From Patescibacteria group bacterium (GTDB lineage: Bacteria > Patescibacteriota > Minisyncoccia > Phycocordibacterales > UBA918): DNA of 34,398 nucleotides. Shown piece by piece: positions 16,193 through 24,357 of this stretch. The stretch spans positions 1-34,398 of the forward strand of contig JAIELQ010000008.1 in assembly GCA_019752815.1 (NCBI GenBank), written 5' to 3'. Position 1 is the stretch's first letter. The number at the start of each line of letters is the position of its first letter. The notes beneath the pieces are model-generated. The model had not been told where the DNA came from, made no database searches, and saw only the letters and a list, made by a program, of their open reading frames with translations. Made by a program: the position numbers and the translations under genes.

Positions 16193-16395
16193 CATGTTTG
16201 TCTGGACTGCCACCATTTACGCCATTGCCGACACTCATCATAAAACACGAGGCTACCAAGAATTCCCAGTAAAACCAGGAACACAATGTGGTGCGGTGTA
16301 ATATACCAAAAACACAGCATAATCAGAACTCCCGCAAACGATTCGTACATTCTGTTTAGCACACCACTTTGTGCCAGGCGAACTATACATTTCAT
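16192..16395 (-). CDS. putative small membrane protein
   Basis: A 67-residue frame. A hydrophobic region of about 35 residues (AGVLIMLCFWYIT, then IVFLVLLGILGSLVFY) could form two short helices. It is followed by a basic, Trp-rich tail (CRQWRKWWQSRQ) that would stay in the cytoplasm. AAAGGG lies about 8 bases before the ATG. The gene fills a 390-base interval and ends at the clpP terminator, both consistent with a real gene. No family recognised; function unknown. Confidence 0.5.
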   Translation of the reverse strand: MKCIVRLAQSGVLNRMYESFAGVLIMLCFWYITPHHIVFLVLLGILGSLVFYDECRQWRKWWQSRQT

Positions 16396-16449
16396 CTGAT
16401 ACCCTTTCTATTTCTTATACTGGTTCAAATGTATCAAATTTTATACTCA

Positions 16450-16478
16450 TGTACAAATATTAAGTTATCTGGTACAGT
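16450..16478 (+). promoter_or_regulatory. rny promoter
   Basis: TGTACA, a 17-base spacer and TACAGT with a TGG extension directly before it. The leader is about 60 bases. Confidence 0.55.
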
Positions 16479-16545
16479 GCGGATGTCTGACCTCTATCAA
16501 TGCTGACCGTCCGACTTTCTGTTTAATAAATTAGTTGAAACACCT

Positions 16546-18075
16546 ATGCCGTTACTATTCCCACTGGCAATACTGATTGCTGGACTCGGGGTGGGATTGG
16601 CTCTTGGCTACTACCTGCGCTATCTGCACGCGCTTTCAAATAAATCTTCAATCGAAATTACCATCAAAGAAAAGATGGTTGAAGCCGAAGAACGTGCAAT
16701 CAAAATTGTCGAACGCGCCGAAGAAAAAGCTGAGAACATCCTACTTGAAGCCAAAACTGAAACCAAAGCGACCGAAGAAAAGCTAAGTCAAAAAGAATCC
16801 CGTCTCGATAAACGAGAGGAGTTGCTTGATACTCGTCAAATTGATATTGATTCCCAAAAAGAATCACTACAAAGTAAAATCGATGAAGTAAAAAGCCTAA
16901 AAGCTCGTTTGGATGAACGCAAAAACGAACTTGATGAAAAACTACAAACCCTTGCCGGCATCACTCCTGAACAAGCGTTTGAACGCATCATTGCCAAAGT
17001 AGAAAAAGAACGAACCGAAGACCTGACCGCTCGACTGCAAAAAATCGAAATCTTCAATAACGAACAAATTGAAGCCAGGGCCACTAATATCCTACTCGCC
17101 GCTATTCACCGCGTTGGCAACCAAATGCCAACCAACATCATGACGAGTAACGTTGAAATTCCTAGTGACGACTTAAAGGGCAAGGTCATCGGAAAAGAAG
17201 GTCGTAACGTTCGCGCCTTTGAACGCGCCACCGGAGTAGACGTGTTAATTGATGAAACACCAGGCTATATCGTACTGTCATCATTTGATCCAATCCGCCG
17301 AGAAATTGCCCGTGTGGCACTTGAGGCATTAATGAAGGACGGGCGCATTCAGCCAGCAAAAATCGAAGAAGCAGTGGAATTAGCCCGAGTTGAAGTCGCC
17401 AAGACCGTGCGCGCGTTTGGTGAAAAAGCCTGTTACGAAGCTAACGTGCCAAACCTCCATCCTGATTTAGTATCAATTGTAGGTCGCCTCCACTTCCGTA
17501 CCAGTTATGGTCAAAACGTACTCTGGCACTCTGTTGAAATGGCCAATATGGCCGCCATTATTGCTGAGGAAGTTGGGGCCGATGTAGCAGTAGCGCGCGC
17601 CGGTGCCCTCCTCCATGACATTGGTAAAACCGTTAGTCACGAAGTAGCTGGTACACACGTGGAAATTGGGATTCGCATCTTGCAGAAATACGGCGTCGAT
17701 GAAAAAGTCATACTCGCCATGCGTGCCCACCACGAGGAATATCCGTACGAAACTCCAGAATCACTTATTGTCCAAGTCTGTGACTCACTCTCTGGTTCAC
17801 GCCCTGGCGCCCGCCGTGATTCTATTGAAAACTATATTAAACGTCTGTCGGACCTCGAAGCCATTGCTACTACATTACATGGTGTAGAAAAAGCGTTTGC
17901 GATTGCTGCCGGTCGTGAAATTCGTGTGATTGTAAACCCGACCAACATGACCGAATTTGAAACGCATACGCTCGCGCGTACCATCGCCACCAATATCGAA
18001 GCTCAGTTGCGGTACCCTGGTGAAATCAAAGTCCACGTGATTCGCGAAACGAGAGTTGTCAGTTACGCACGTTAG
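16546..18075 (+). CDS. rny: ribonuclease Y
   Basis: Membrane-anchored endoribonuclease that starts mRNA decay. The 509 residues match the family. An N-terminal membrane helix (about 3-28, LLFPLAILIAGLGVGLALGYYL) leads into a long charged coiled coil (about 35-150). Next come a KH domain (about 205-270, with IGKEGRN as the GxxG loop) and an HD domain with LLHDIGK, the metal-binding His-Asp pair, and AHHEEYP. The C-terminal EIRVIVNP and RETRVVSYA are typical. It is transcribed alone from its own promoter and followed by a terminator. Confidence 0.97.
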   Translation: MPLLFPLAILIAGLGVGLALGYYLRYLHALSNKSSIEITIKEKMVEAEERAIKIVERAEEKAENILLEAKTETKATEEKLSQKESRLDKREELLDTRQIDIDSQKESLQSKIDEVKSLKARLDERKNELDEKLQTLAGITPEQAFERIIAKVEKERTEDLTARLQKIEIFNNEQIEARATNILLAAIHRVGNQMPTNIMTSNVEIPSDDLKGKVIGKEGRNVRAFERATGVDVLIDETPGYIVLSSFDPIRREIARVALEALMKDGRIQPAKIEEAVELARVEVAKTVRAFGEKACYEANVPNLHPDLVSIVGRLHFRTSYGQNVLWHSVEMANMAAIIAEEVGADVAVARAGALLHDIGKTVSHEVAGTHVEIGIRILQKYGVDEKVILAMRAHHEEYPYETPESLIVQVCDSLSGSRPGARRDSIENYIKRLSDLEAIATTLHGVEKAFAIAAGREIRVIVNPTNMTEFETHTLARTIATNIEAQLRYPGEIKVHVIRETRVVSYAR

Positions 18076-18082
18076 CGACGTT

Positions 18083-18109
18083 AAAACCAGCACATCACGT
18101 GCTGGTTTT
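18083..18109 (+). terminator. intrinsic terminator of rny
   Basis: An 11-bp stem AAAACCAGCAC/GTGCTGGTTTT with a 5-base loop. Confidence 0.8.
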
Positions 18110-18147
18110 AATAAAATTACAACACACATTTTTCGCCCCGCTAGGCA

Positions 18148-18175
18148 TTGCACCCAAATTACCTTGCTATATAAT
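18148..18175 (+). promoter_or_regulatory. HU gene promoter
   Basis: TTGCAC (18148-18153), a 16-base spacer and a consensus TATAAT (18170-18175). The leader is about 85 bases. Confidence 0.75.
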
Positions 18176-18266
18176 GTTGTTAGGCCAAAAATATTTGGGC
18201 GCAGCGTCGGGAACACCTCGGCACAAAATTTTAATCACTCTTTAAAAAGAATAATAACTTCTGAAT

Positions 18267-18539
18267 ATGAATAAAGCAGATATCATCGCCAAAGTACACG
18301 AAGTACTTGGAACTACAAAGGCAGATGCAGAACGAGCAGTTGAAGCAGTGTTTGGTAACATCGAAGCTGCTATGAAAGACGGCGACGCTGTATCAATTGC
18401 TGGATTTGGTATTTTCGAAGCTAAAATGCGTGCTGCTCGCGAAGCTCGTAATCCACGAACTGGTGAAACTGTAAAGGTTCCAGCAATGCGCGCTCCAAAG
18501 TTCCGCGCTGCGAAAGGACTTAAAGACTCAGTTAAATAA
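18267..18539 (+). CDS. hup: HU-family DNA-binding protein
   Basis: A 90-residue histone-like protein that bends and compacts DNA as a dimer. The N-terminus MNKADIIAKVHEVLGTTKADA is typical. The core FGIFEAKMRAAREARNPRTGETVKVPA carries the beta-arm, with the Arg-Asn-Pro tip that intercalates into DNA. Full family length. It has a consensus promoter and its own terminator, so it is monocistronic and probably well expressed. Confidence 0.97.
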   Translation: MNKADIIAKVHEVLGTTKADAERAVEAVFGNIEAAMKDGDAVSIAGFGIFEAKMRAAREARNPRTGETVKVPAMRAPKFRAAKGLKDSVK

Positions 18540-18553
18540 TTGCAACTGTAATT

Positions 18554-18595
18554 AAAGTAAAAACCATCACGCACTGCTTGATGGTTTTTACTTTT
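18554..18595 (+). terminator. intrinsic terminator of the HU gene
   Basis: A stem of about 16 bp (18554-18569 with about 18579-18594) with a T-rich end. Confidence 0.85.
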
Positions 18596-18633
18596 CCCCA
18601 ACTACATTTCAAATCGTCGTGATATACTATGAA

Positions 18634-18729
18634 GGTAGCGGAGGTAAATACGCTATGTGGAAAAGAAAGAGCAATCTTCGCTATTTCCCATCACAAAAAA
18701 CAAAGAGCACCCTCAGCCGGGTGTTTTTT
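18634..18729 (+). ncRNA. short orphan transcript with possible small ORF
   Basis: A TATACT box (18623-18628) and a terminator (CACCC 18708-18712 with GGGTG 18719-18723, then six T) delimit about 96 bases. Inside, GGAGG precedes an ATG at 18655 by 10 bases, and TAGCG...CGCTA can place this GGAGG in a hairpin loop. The frame from 18655 would give 39 residues (MWKRKSNLRYFPSQKTKSTL...) but passes through the terminator. It could be a regulatory RNA, an attenuated leader or a small basic protein; the sequence does not decide. Confidence 0.4.
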
Positions 18730-18797
18730 GTTTTCTTTAAACAGTCTACTAGACTAGTTAAACCCGAAAGTTAGGGCATTTTACTTTTCTCAAAACT

Positions 18798-19334
18798 CTA
18801 ATACATCAACTTAAGAAACTTGTCGTAAGTTCCGTCTATATCATTTTGTATTACCGAAAGAAACTTTACTGCTGTGAGAGAACCCATACTGCTTTCCATC
18901 TTGGCATAAAGCTCTTCAATTTCAGGTAAATCAGCTTCCGTTAATTGTTCTGACCCTTCTTCACCCCACACACCTCTTTTTAACAGCCTATCGATTGCTT
19001 CATTACGGTCAAGTGTGATGTATATTTCAAAGAAATTTGCATCTGTGTGCTTTGCAATTTCTCTCAACAATTCCGCATCTTCAGTGTTTGTAAGTAAATA
19101 AGGAATGATAACATCAAAACCCTTTTTTAAATGCTCTTCTGCTAATTTCTGAGTATATTCCAAAACAATTGCCCTGGCTTCAGTTTCGCTCGACCGCCAG
19201 TTGCCAATCATACTAATAATTTGATCACCTTCTATGTTAAGTGCTAATGGGTTGTCCGCAATATACATTTTAGCCAATGTTGTTTTACCACTGGCAGCAA
19301 AGCCATACAAAATAATAAGTTTAGGTTTAACCAT
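18798..19334 (-). CDS. P-loop kinase-like protein (AAA_33/zeta-toxin type fold)
   Basis: A 178-residue predicted small-molecule kinase. Walker A GFAASGKTT is at residues 11-19. INIEGDQI-like ALNIEGDQIISMIG follows at the place of a catalytic Asp, and a lid with TLDRNEAIDRLLKRG is typical of gluconate-kinase or chloramphenicol-phosphotransferase-like enzymes. The substrate cannot be told. I start at the ATG at 19334, directly before the P-loop strand, because TTTGCTATACT ends 6 bases upstream, giving a leaderless message. Lower GC and a long Glu/Asp-rich C-terminus distinguish it from the housekeeping neighbours, so recent acquisition is possible. Confidence 0.75.
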   Translation of the reverse strand: MVKPKLIILYGFAASGKTTLAKMYIADNPLALNIEGDQIISMIGNWRSSETEARAIVLEYTQKLAEEHLKKGFDVIIPYLLTNTEDAELLREIAKHTDANFFEIYITLDRNEAIDRLLKRGVWGEEGSEQLTEADLPEIEELYAKMESSMGSLTAVKFLSVIQNDIDGTYDKFLKLMY

Positions 19335-19404
19335 GTAAAAAGTATAGCAAATGTGCAAGTAAAGAATCGATCATGGTAACGAGTATGATTGTTAACCACA
19401 ACTA

Positions 19405-19866
19405 TCATTCGTACTGCTCTATGTTATTCATCAAGCTTTTAAATACCTTACTTGGCTTTACGTGGCCTATTTCTAAAGCTTCAGCAACAACGTCATCAGT
19501 GAAGTCGAAATTATGGGTAGCATCAGTCATCACATTTTCAACCTGCGGCCCACACAGATCTTGTACTTCAACAGTGGCTGGTGTAAAGGGTATACCATGC
19601 TTCATAAAAACCTGAATTCGGTGATTACCTGATTCCAAGCGAAATTTTCTATTCTTCCTCCCAACCCGAATAATCAACGGATCATACAAACCATTAGATT
19701 GAATATCGTCCCAAAGTTGATCCAAGTTTACCAAACTTCCATCTCTTAGATCAGCGGCCGGCGTGACATCGACTCCCCGATATTGGTAGAGCCAGCTGGT
19801 GGGTACAAGTTCAACGTGTCCAGCGAGGGTCAAGGGGTGGTTTTTCCATTTTGGGTTTGGGTGCAT
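19405..19866 (-). CDS. ParB/sulfiredoxin-like domain protein
   Basis: A 153-residue protein. The segment LWDDIQSNGLYDPLIIRVGRKNRKFRLESGNHRIQVFMKHGI resembles the ParB N-terminal/Srx fold (Gly-x-x-x-Pro-leu-Ile, then a Gly-x-x-Arg nucleotide-binding turn, here SGNHRI). No HTH or C-terminal dimerisation domain is present, so it is not a chromosomal ParB. Such stand-alone domains occur in phage and defence contexts and in uncharacterised enzymes. The start follows TTTGCTATACT by 6 bases, so the mRNA should be leaderless. The start codon lies 21 bases from the tRNA-derived repeat R4. Identification is moderate, by pattern only. Confidence 0.6.
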   Translation of the reverse strand: MHPNPKWKNHPLTLAGHVELVPTSWLYQYRGVDVTPAADLRDGSLVNLDQLWDDIQSNGLYDPLIIRVGRKNRKFRLESGNHRIQVFMKHGIPFTPATVEVQDLCGPQVENVMTDATHNFDFTDDVVAEALEIGHVKPSKVFKSLMNNIEQYE

Positions 19867-19886
19867 GGGGGTAGTATAGCAAATTA

Positions 19887-20010
19887 GGGCGAGAAGAATC
19901 GAAACTTACAGTTTCAGTACCCCAATTGGCTGGATTGTTTCGCAAGCTCGCAATCCAGCTCAATCGGGCTTCGATTCTTCACGGAAGTGCGTCAAAGCAC
20001 TTCCTTCGCT
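19887..20010. repeat. tRNA-linked double-hairpin repeat, copy R4 (tRNA-Gly TCC)
   Basis: Plus-strand order begins with a 17-base copy of the tRNA-Gly(TCC) 3' end (19887-19903, identical to 20068-20084). TACAG-TTT-CAGTA (19907-19919) follows, then hairpin A (GGCTGGATTG 19928-19937 with CAATCCAGCT 19951-19960, loop TTTCGCAAGCTCG). The inverted T-arm TTCGATTCTTC (19970-19980) and hairpin B (GGAAGTGC-GTCAAA-GCACTTCC, 19983-20004) come last. The 11-base ends GAAGAATCGAA/TTCGATTCTTC are inverted copies of this tRNA's T-arm. Confidence 0.85.
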
Positions 20011-20026
20011 CCGCACAGCAACAACA

Positions 20027-20052
20027 GAAAAACCGCCCCAAAGGGCGGCTTT
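20027..20052 (-). terminator. terminator of tRNA-Gly(TCC)
   Basis: A CCGCCC/GGGCGG stem with a CAAA loop, and a T-run on the minus strand. It is enclosed by an imperfect inverted repeat (about 20011-20022 with 20057-20070) that includes the tRNA acceptor 3' strand. Confidence 0.8.
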
Positions 20053-20064
20053 TCATGTTGGCTG

Positions 20065-20135
20065 TGCGGGCGAGAAGAATCGAACTCCCATCTACTGCTT
20101 GGAAGGCAGTCGTTTTACCACTAAACTACGCCCGC
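20065..20135 (-). tRNA. tRNA-Gly (anticodon TCC)
   Basis: A 71-base cloverleaf. The acceptor stem is GCGGGCG/CGCCCGC, the D-arm is GTTT...AAAC, and the anticodon stem ACTGC/GCAGT has loop CTTCCAA. The T-arm is GGGAG-TTCGATT-CTTCT (two G-U pairs). The discriminator is A and CCA is not encoded. It reads GGA/GGG codons. Confidence 0.95.
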
Positions 20136-20183
20136 AAGTGAAGAAAAATAAGGAAATTTATTTACTTATTTGTTCTGAACGCC

Positions 20184-20239
20184 GCGGGCGAAAGATTTTC
20201 TTACGCCCGCAAGTGACATCTACTGCTGTTCTACACTCG
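20184..20239 (-). pseudogene. scrambled tRNA-Gly remnant upstream of tRNA-Gly(TCC)
   Basis: The acceptor strands GCGGGCG (20184-20190) and CGCCCGC (20204-20210) occur facing each other, separated by only 13 bases. 14 bases (20203-20216) are identical to the tRNA 5' end and its flank (20128-20141). 11 bases (20217-20227) are identical to the anticodon arm (20089-20099). The interior of a tRNA is missing, so this is a rearranged or deleted copy. Confidence 0.6.
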
Positions 20240-20335
20240 CGGGCTAGTATAGCTAATAAACGTAATAATATCAACCGGGCTTTACTCACGAGTAAATATC
20301 AGGGGTGTATTACCTAGTGCTATACTAGTAGTACT

Positions 20336-21445
20336 ATGCAATTTTTATTTGAAATACTGACAGCGGGATTGATGGGGTATTTGGCGTTTACGAACATGTT
20401 AGCGAGCCAAATTAACTTTGTTTTGGGAACTACACCCGAGACTGTCGAAATGGAAACTGAGGAATCTGAGGATATGCCCGCTACCCTCTCACGATTGCCA
20501 TCTGACTACATGCAGCCGTCATTTATTCCTGATGTATTGCTTCAAAGTGCTGACTACCAACAAGCATCAGTTATCAGCAGTATTGAAACTGATTTCATAG
20601 CAACGAATAATCCACTTGAGGCCATTGTGAACATTTACTGCACCTCGGTAACCAGCCGTCAAATTCGCACCACAACTGGAACAGGATTCTTTGTACATCC
20701 ATCTGGAGTAATTATGACCAACGCCCACGTTGCCCAATTTTTATTACTCGAAAAAACTGGAGTATTTGGTGACACTGATTGTGTCATTCGAAATGGCAGT
20801 CCAGCAAGCGCCCGCTACAAGGCAGAACTGCTATATATTCCTCCTGCCTGGGTCAAAGCCAATGCGTCATTGGTGGATGACAAAGCACCAAGTGGTACTG
20901 GGGAACGAGATTATGCCCTCTTGTACATCATCTCAGATATGGATAACGAACCAATCGAGAAGGAAGTCACCTTCCCTGCTTTAGCCCTCAACACTGACCT
21001 CCTGCCACGCAGCATGACTGAGGCTCGAGTTGTAGCGGCCGGCTATCCTGCCGGATCACTCTTTACCGAAGGCAGTGATAGCGAGCTCCTCGCCCGCAGT
21101 GCCGAAACCACCATTTCAGAACTGTATACCTTTGATTCTAATTACGCTGACGTGTTTGGTATGCGTGGCAGTATCATGGGCGAGCAAGGAGCCTCGGGCG
21201 GACCGGTTGTTGCAGATGATGGGCGAGTAATTGGTATGGTGACAACGCGCGGTGATGATGCCCGTGATGGTGCTGGTAGTCTGCGGGCGATTACGATCTC
21301 CCACGTAAACCGCACCATCACTGAAGAAACGGGCTTCTCCCTCTCGAGCAACCTCTCAGGTGATATCCCCTTCAAAGCTAATGTATTCACGACTACCATG
21401 GCCCCATTCTTGACCGAACTGTTAGTCGCTGAAATCAGACGGTAG
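20336..21445 (+). CDS. trypsin-like serine protease, membrane-anchored or secreted
   Basis: A 369-residue protease. The N-terminal hydrophobic segment (about 3-30) can serve as a signal anchor, and a Glu-rich linker follows. The chymotrypsin-fold triad is His131 in VIMTNAHVA, Asp192 in GERDYALLYI and Ser287 in GEQGASGGPVV, with GTGFFVHPSG before the His as in HtrA-like enzymes. No PDZ domain follows, unlike DegP. Two cysteines (Cys102, Cys149) could pair outside the cell. AGTGCTATACT, an extended -10, ends 9 bases before the ATG, so the leader is minimal. Likely extracytoplasmic protein processing or quality control (inference). Confidence 0.88.
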   Translation: MQFLFEILTAGLMGYLAFTNMLASQINFVLGTTPETVEMETEESEDMPATLSRLPSDYMQPSFIPDVLLQSADYQQASVISSIETDFIATNNPLEAIVNIYCTSVTSRQIRTTTGTGFFVHPSGVIMTNAHVAQFLLLEKTGVFGDTDCVIRNGSPASARYKAELLYIPPAWVKANASLVDDKAPSGTGERDYALLYIISDMDNEPIEKEVTFPALALNTDLLPRSMTEARVVAAGYPAGSLFTEGSDSELLARSAETTISELYTFDSNYADVFGMRGSIMGEQGASGGPVVADDGRVIGMVTTRGDDARDGAGSLRAITISHVNRTITEETGFSLSSNLSGDIPFKANVFTTTMAPFLTELLVAEIRR

Positions 21446-21465
21446 ATAACACGAGAACTAGAAAT

Positions 21466-21495
21466 AAAAGTCCCTGACCGTAATCAGGGACTTTT
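21466..21495 (+). terminator. bidirectional intrinsic terminator
   Basis: A 12-bp stem AAAAGTCCCTGA/TCAGGGACTTTT with a CCGTAA loop, serving both the protease gene and the convergent amidotransferase gene. Confidence 0.88.
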
Positions 21496-21520
21496 ATGTT
21501 TATCACAGTGATAATTAATT

Positions 21521-22282
21521 TTAATCTTCAGCTACTTTTGATTGCACTAATGTACCGAAGTTTTTAAGGATTGTATTGGAGGAACTGACGCTTACAAACA
21601 ACTCTTCAATAGCAACGTCTTCAGGCAAATACCCCGGGGTAGCTTCCACACGCAACCGCAAATCATCAATAGTGAGTTCCGGGTGAAATTGAGTGGTGAA
21701 GATATTCTTCTTATAACATAACGCCGATACTTTACATGCCTCCCCACCCTTCATGAGCAGCACAGCCCCCTCAGGTACTCGATCGAGGCTGTCCTTATGT
21801 CCGTAGTGGGCATAGAACGTATCTGGTACATCAGCACAAATACAGTACGCATCTTTATTTACTACTACAGCTACTTCATGGGAACGACTTTTCTTTTGTA
21901 TTTCATCATTTACTACCTCTGCACCCGCATACGCTCCAATAATTTGGTGTCCGTAACAAATACCGAGCGTCGGGATGTCATGAGTAAAAATATAATCCAG
22001 CAGTGGTCGCAATTTAGTAAGTAACGCATACGAAGTAGCCTTGGCTTCATCATCATCGGTTCGTCCTCCATCAAAATCATAATCCCCTGAACCACCAAAT
22101 ATCACCCCATCTACGTTTTGCAACATAATACTTGGCTCAAACCATGTCACAGAATCATTGAGTGCTGACAAACAAGAAACAGTAACACCTTCACCTAATT
22201 CACGAACAATACTCGCCCGCTCGAGGTCGGCAGTGACTTCCCGGGCTCTAAATTGAATGATAAGAATACGAGCCTGCTTCAT
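21521..22282 (-). CDS. class I glutamine amidotransferase-like protein
   Basis: A 253-residue GATase1-fold protein. It shows the nucleophile Cys109 in LGICYGHQII and the His200/Glu202 pair in TTQFHPEL, the complete GATase triad. The body resembles the glutaminase domain of GMP synthase, but no synthetase domain follows. It may hydrolyse glutamine or gamma-glutamyl compounds. I chose the ATG at 22282, because the fold starts at once (ARILIIQFRAREV) and a TACAAT box ends 8 bases upstream with TTGTTT 17 bases before it. That -35 lies inside the terminator hairpin of the preceding gene. Confidence 0.87.
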   Translation of the reverse strand: MKQARILIIQFRAREVTADLERASIVRELGEGVTVSCLSALNDSVTWFEPSIMLQNVDGVIFGGSGDYDFDGGRTDDDEAKATSYALLTKLRPLLDYIFTHDIPTLGICYGHQIIGAYAGAEVVNDEIQKKSRSHEVAVVVNKDAYCICADVPDTFYAHYGHKDSLDRVPEGAVLLMKGGEACKVSALCYKKNIFTTQFHPELTIDDLRLRVEATPGYLPEDVAIEELFVSVSSSNTILKNFGTLVQSKVAED

Positions 22283-22312
22283 AGTTTGGTATTGTATCGC
22301 ATGGTTAATTTT

Positions 22313-22352
22313 GAAACAAATAAAACTAGGTTTCCCTAGTTTTATTTGTTTC
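22313..22352 (-). terminator. hairpin after the DUF5667 gene
   Basis: A perfect 18-bp stem (22313-22330 with 22335-22352) with a 4-base loop. It probably terminates the sigma/DUF5667 operon, and it also contains the -35 of the amidotransferase promoter. Confidence 0.75.
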
Positions 22353-22364
22353 AAGTGTTCATTT

Positions 22365-23711
22365 TTATTCCGTTGTTTCTGTGGAGGTACTAGCTGTAGT
22401 AGAACCCTCTGTATCATCTACTGGAATTGTTGTGGTTGCTGCAACCTCATCAGTACGCGGCATTTCTACTAATTCAGGGAATTGGTAGAGCGTTAACATT
22501 GATTCAGTCAGCGCTAATGCTTCATCCACTGCCACTTTTGCCTCATCAATATTAACGTACATGCTAGTGGTAGCGATGGTGAGTAAATCTGCCACTTTTG
22601 GAATTGTCGGTTCGATTTTAGCTACTATATCTTGCTCAGTAATTAATGGTGCACCAAATTTAATTCGTTGCAACTGAGTGTTTGCAAGTTCATATTTTTG
22701 GATTGATTGCGCTAGCTTTTCCGCATCTGAAAGCACTGCCGGGACCAGCTTCTCTACCGTTAATGAATTTCTCACATCAATATCTGTCATGTATGAAATA
22801 AGCTTTTGAATATCAGTCCAGGCATTTCGCAACTCCTTTTTAACCAATTCTGTATCAGCACTCGTATCATCAGTAGCGGTTTTAATCTTACTCTCTAAAT
22901 CAGCCAAGCGACGTCGGACATCAGTTTGTTCTTGTTCAGTGGCTGAATCCGAAATACTCGACAACAGTTCGTAACTACGGGTTGTTTCTACTTCGAGTTG
23001 TGCCAACAAGCGTACTACTGACACGGCATCTACACTACTATCACTACTTGCTTCTGTATATCCCGCATCAAGCACAGATGCGAGAGCCACCGTTGATTTA
23101 CCTTCAGTTGTGCTGGCACTATCATCTGACTTCAAAACAGAAGACTGCACATCAAGCATGGTCGCAAATGTCATCTGAGCAAGCGCTGCTCCATCAGCAT
23201 CAGTCGTCCGTAGTGATTCAATTTGTTGCTTAGCCTTATCTGAGTGTACTTGCACAGCAGCCAATACTTCTGCTTCAGTCGCACCAGTTAATTTTCCAGC
23301 TTGTGCCAGTAATCGGGCTTCGGAGATACGACGCTCCAAGCGAGTTGTTTCCCAAACTACTTTTTCATATGAATTGGTACTTAACGTACTACGGATTTCC
23401 TCAGTAAAGTTTACCTTGACGGGGTATAAAATATCACCCGGAATGGCACTTTCTGCCATGGTAGGGATGACTACTATAAATAATAGTGCTGTAACGCCAA
23501 CGAAACTTCGTACGTATGCCCTCGGGATAGCAATCAAACGGTATGGTTCGAGCACAACCTTGCTCTTTGGTACCGGCACTGACTTAACGGTCGCTGGCAA
23601 CGGGTGGTACTCCATAAAAGCTACAATTCGAGATTGTAGTTCCGCTTTTTCAGACGCCCGTAAACGGATAGTTTCTGATTTTTTCTTAAGTTGTTCGCTA
23701 AAGCGTTTCAT
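22365..23711 (-). CDS. DUF5667-type membrane protein, partner of an ECF sigma factor
   Basis: A 448-residue protein. A cytoplasmic basic N-terminus of about 65 residues precedes a single membrane helix (about 68-88, FVGVTALLFIVVIPTM). The family signature SAIPGDILYPVKVNFTEEIRSTLS follows, then a long helical extracytoplasmic region with Thr/Ser-rich loops. It lies 8 bases after the sigma-factor gene, the position of an anti-sigma factor. DUF5667 proteins are often found in this arrangement in CPR and other bacteria. A role in sensing envelope state and holding the sigma factor is inferred. Confidence 0.75.
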   Translation of the reverse strand: MKRFSEQLKKKSETIRLRASEKAELQSRIVAFMEYHPLPATVKSVPVPKSKVVLEPYRLIAIPRAYVRSFVGVTALLFIVVIPTMAESAIPGDILYPVKVNFTEEIRSTLSTNSYEKVVWETTRLERRISEARLLAQAGKLTGATEAEVLAAVQVHSDKAKQQIESLRTTDADGAALAQMTFATMLDVQSSVLKSDDSASTTEGKSTVALASVLDAGYTEASSDSSVDAVSVVRLLAQLEVETTRSYELLSSISDSATEQEQTDVRRRLADLESKIKTATDDTSADTELVKKELRNAWTDIQKLISYMTDIDVRNSLTVEKLVPAVLSDAEKLAQSIQKYELANTQLQRIKFGAPLITEQDIVAKIEPTIPKVADLLTIATTSMYVNIDEAKVAVDEALALTESMLTLYQFPELVEMPRTDEVAATTTIPVDDTEGSTTASTSTETTE

Positions 23712-23719
23712 TATAAAAA

Positions 23720-24304
23720 TTATTTGCCTTTGAGGCGGTTTTCTTCCATGTTGCGGGCAGAAGATTCGATTTTGTCGCGCAGTATTTTTAATCCACGATG
23801 GATACGTACTGAAATAACATTCTCAGACTCCTCTACCAACTCACTGATTTCCCTCGGACCTAGACCATCAACAAACCGCATAATCAAAACTTCACGGTAG
23901 GCATCAGGCAGGAGAGCGATCAAATCAAAAGCCTGCTTTCCATCAATCGTTGCAGCAAGCGCCTCAACGGTACTCTCAGAGAGCTCTGGAAATGACCCTT
24001 CATCTACCCCGTCTCGTTCAAACAAAGCATCGAGTGATGCTTCTTTTTGCTTGCGGTACTCATCAATTATCAAATTGTTAAGCACTTTATACAAAAATGG
24101 ACGATAGTTTTCGACAACATGTCCGTTTCGGACATACGTCCATACTTTAGTGAACGTATCGTGCACTAAATCAATAGATTTTTCACGATCACTGATGCGC
24201 ATACTGGCATGGCGAAAGAGGGCATCGCTATACTCAGTGAATGCTTCCAAAAAACGGCTTTCATGGCTACCACCCTGGGCGCCTGTGTTATCAGGGTCCT
24301 TCAT
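23720..24304 (-). CDS. ECF-type RNA polymerase sigma factor
   Basis: A 194-residue sigma factor of region-2 plus region-4 architecture. Region 2 spans about 18-85 (ALFRHASMRISDREKSIDLVHDTFTKVW, YRPFLYKVLNNLIIDEYRKQ). Region 4 spans about 125-180 (LIALLPDAYREVLIMRFVDGLGPREISELVEESENVISVRIHRGLKILRDK), with the HTH that reads the -35. No region 3 or C-terminal sensor domain. TATAAT ends 9 bases before the ATG. A perfect DnaA box lies 54 bases upstream. It is co-transcribed with the DUF5667 gene. Confidence 0.92.
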   Translation of the reverse strand: MKDPDNTGAQGGSHESRFLEAFTEYSDALFRHASMRISDREKSIDLVHDTFTKVWTYVRNGHVVENYRPFLYKVLNNLIIDEYRKQKEASLDALFERDGVDEGSFPELSESTVEALAATIDGKQAFDLIALLPDAYREVLIMRFVDGLGPREISELVEESENVISVRIHRGLKILRDKIESSARNMEENRLKGK

Positions 24305-24357
24305 GTGGAGACCATTATATATGTAGACGGCGATTGAGCCTAATACTTACGGCCATC

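Noticed and set aside
19405-19866. The ParB/Srx-like protein as the chromosomal ParB for the parS-like cluster
   Set aside because: It is too short, lacks the HTH and dimerisation domains, and no parA is adjacent.
19887-20010. CRISPR-like array from the repeated T-arm sequences
   Set aside because: Repeats are inverted, unequal in spacing and tied to tRNAs; no regular spacers and no cas genes in the window.
19926-20141. A 71-codon plus-strand frame across R4 and tRNA-Gly
   Set aside because: It covers the repeat and the tRNA antisense; no start signals and no protein features.
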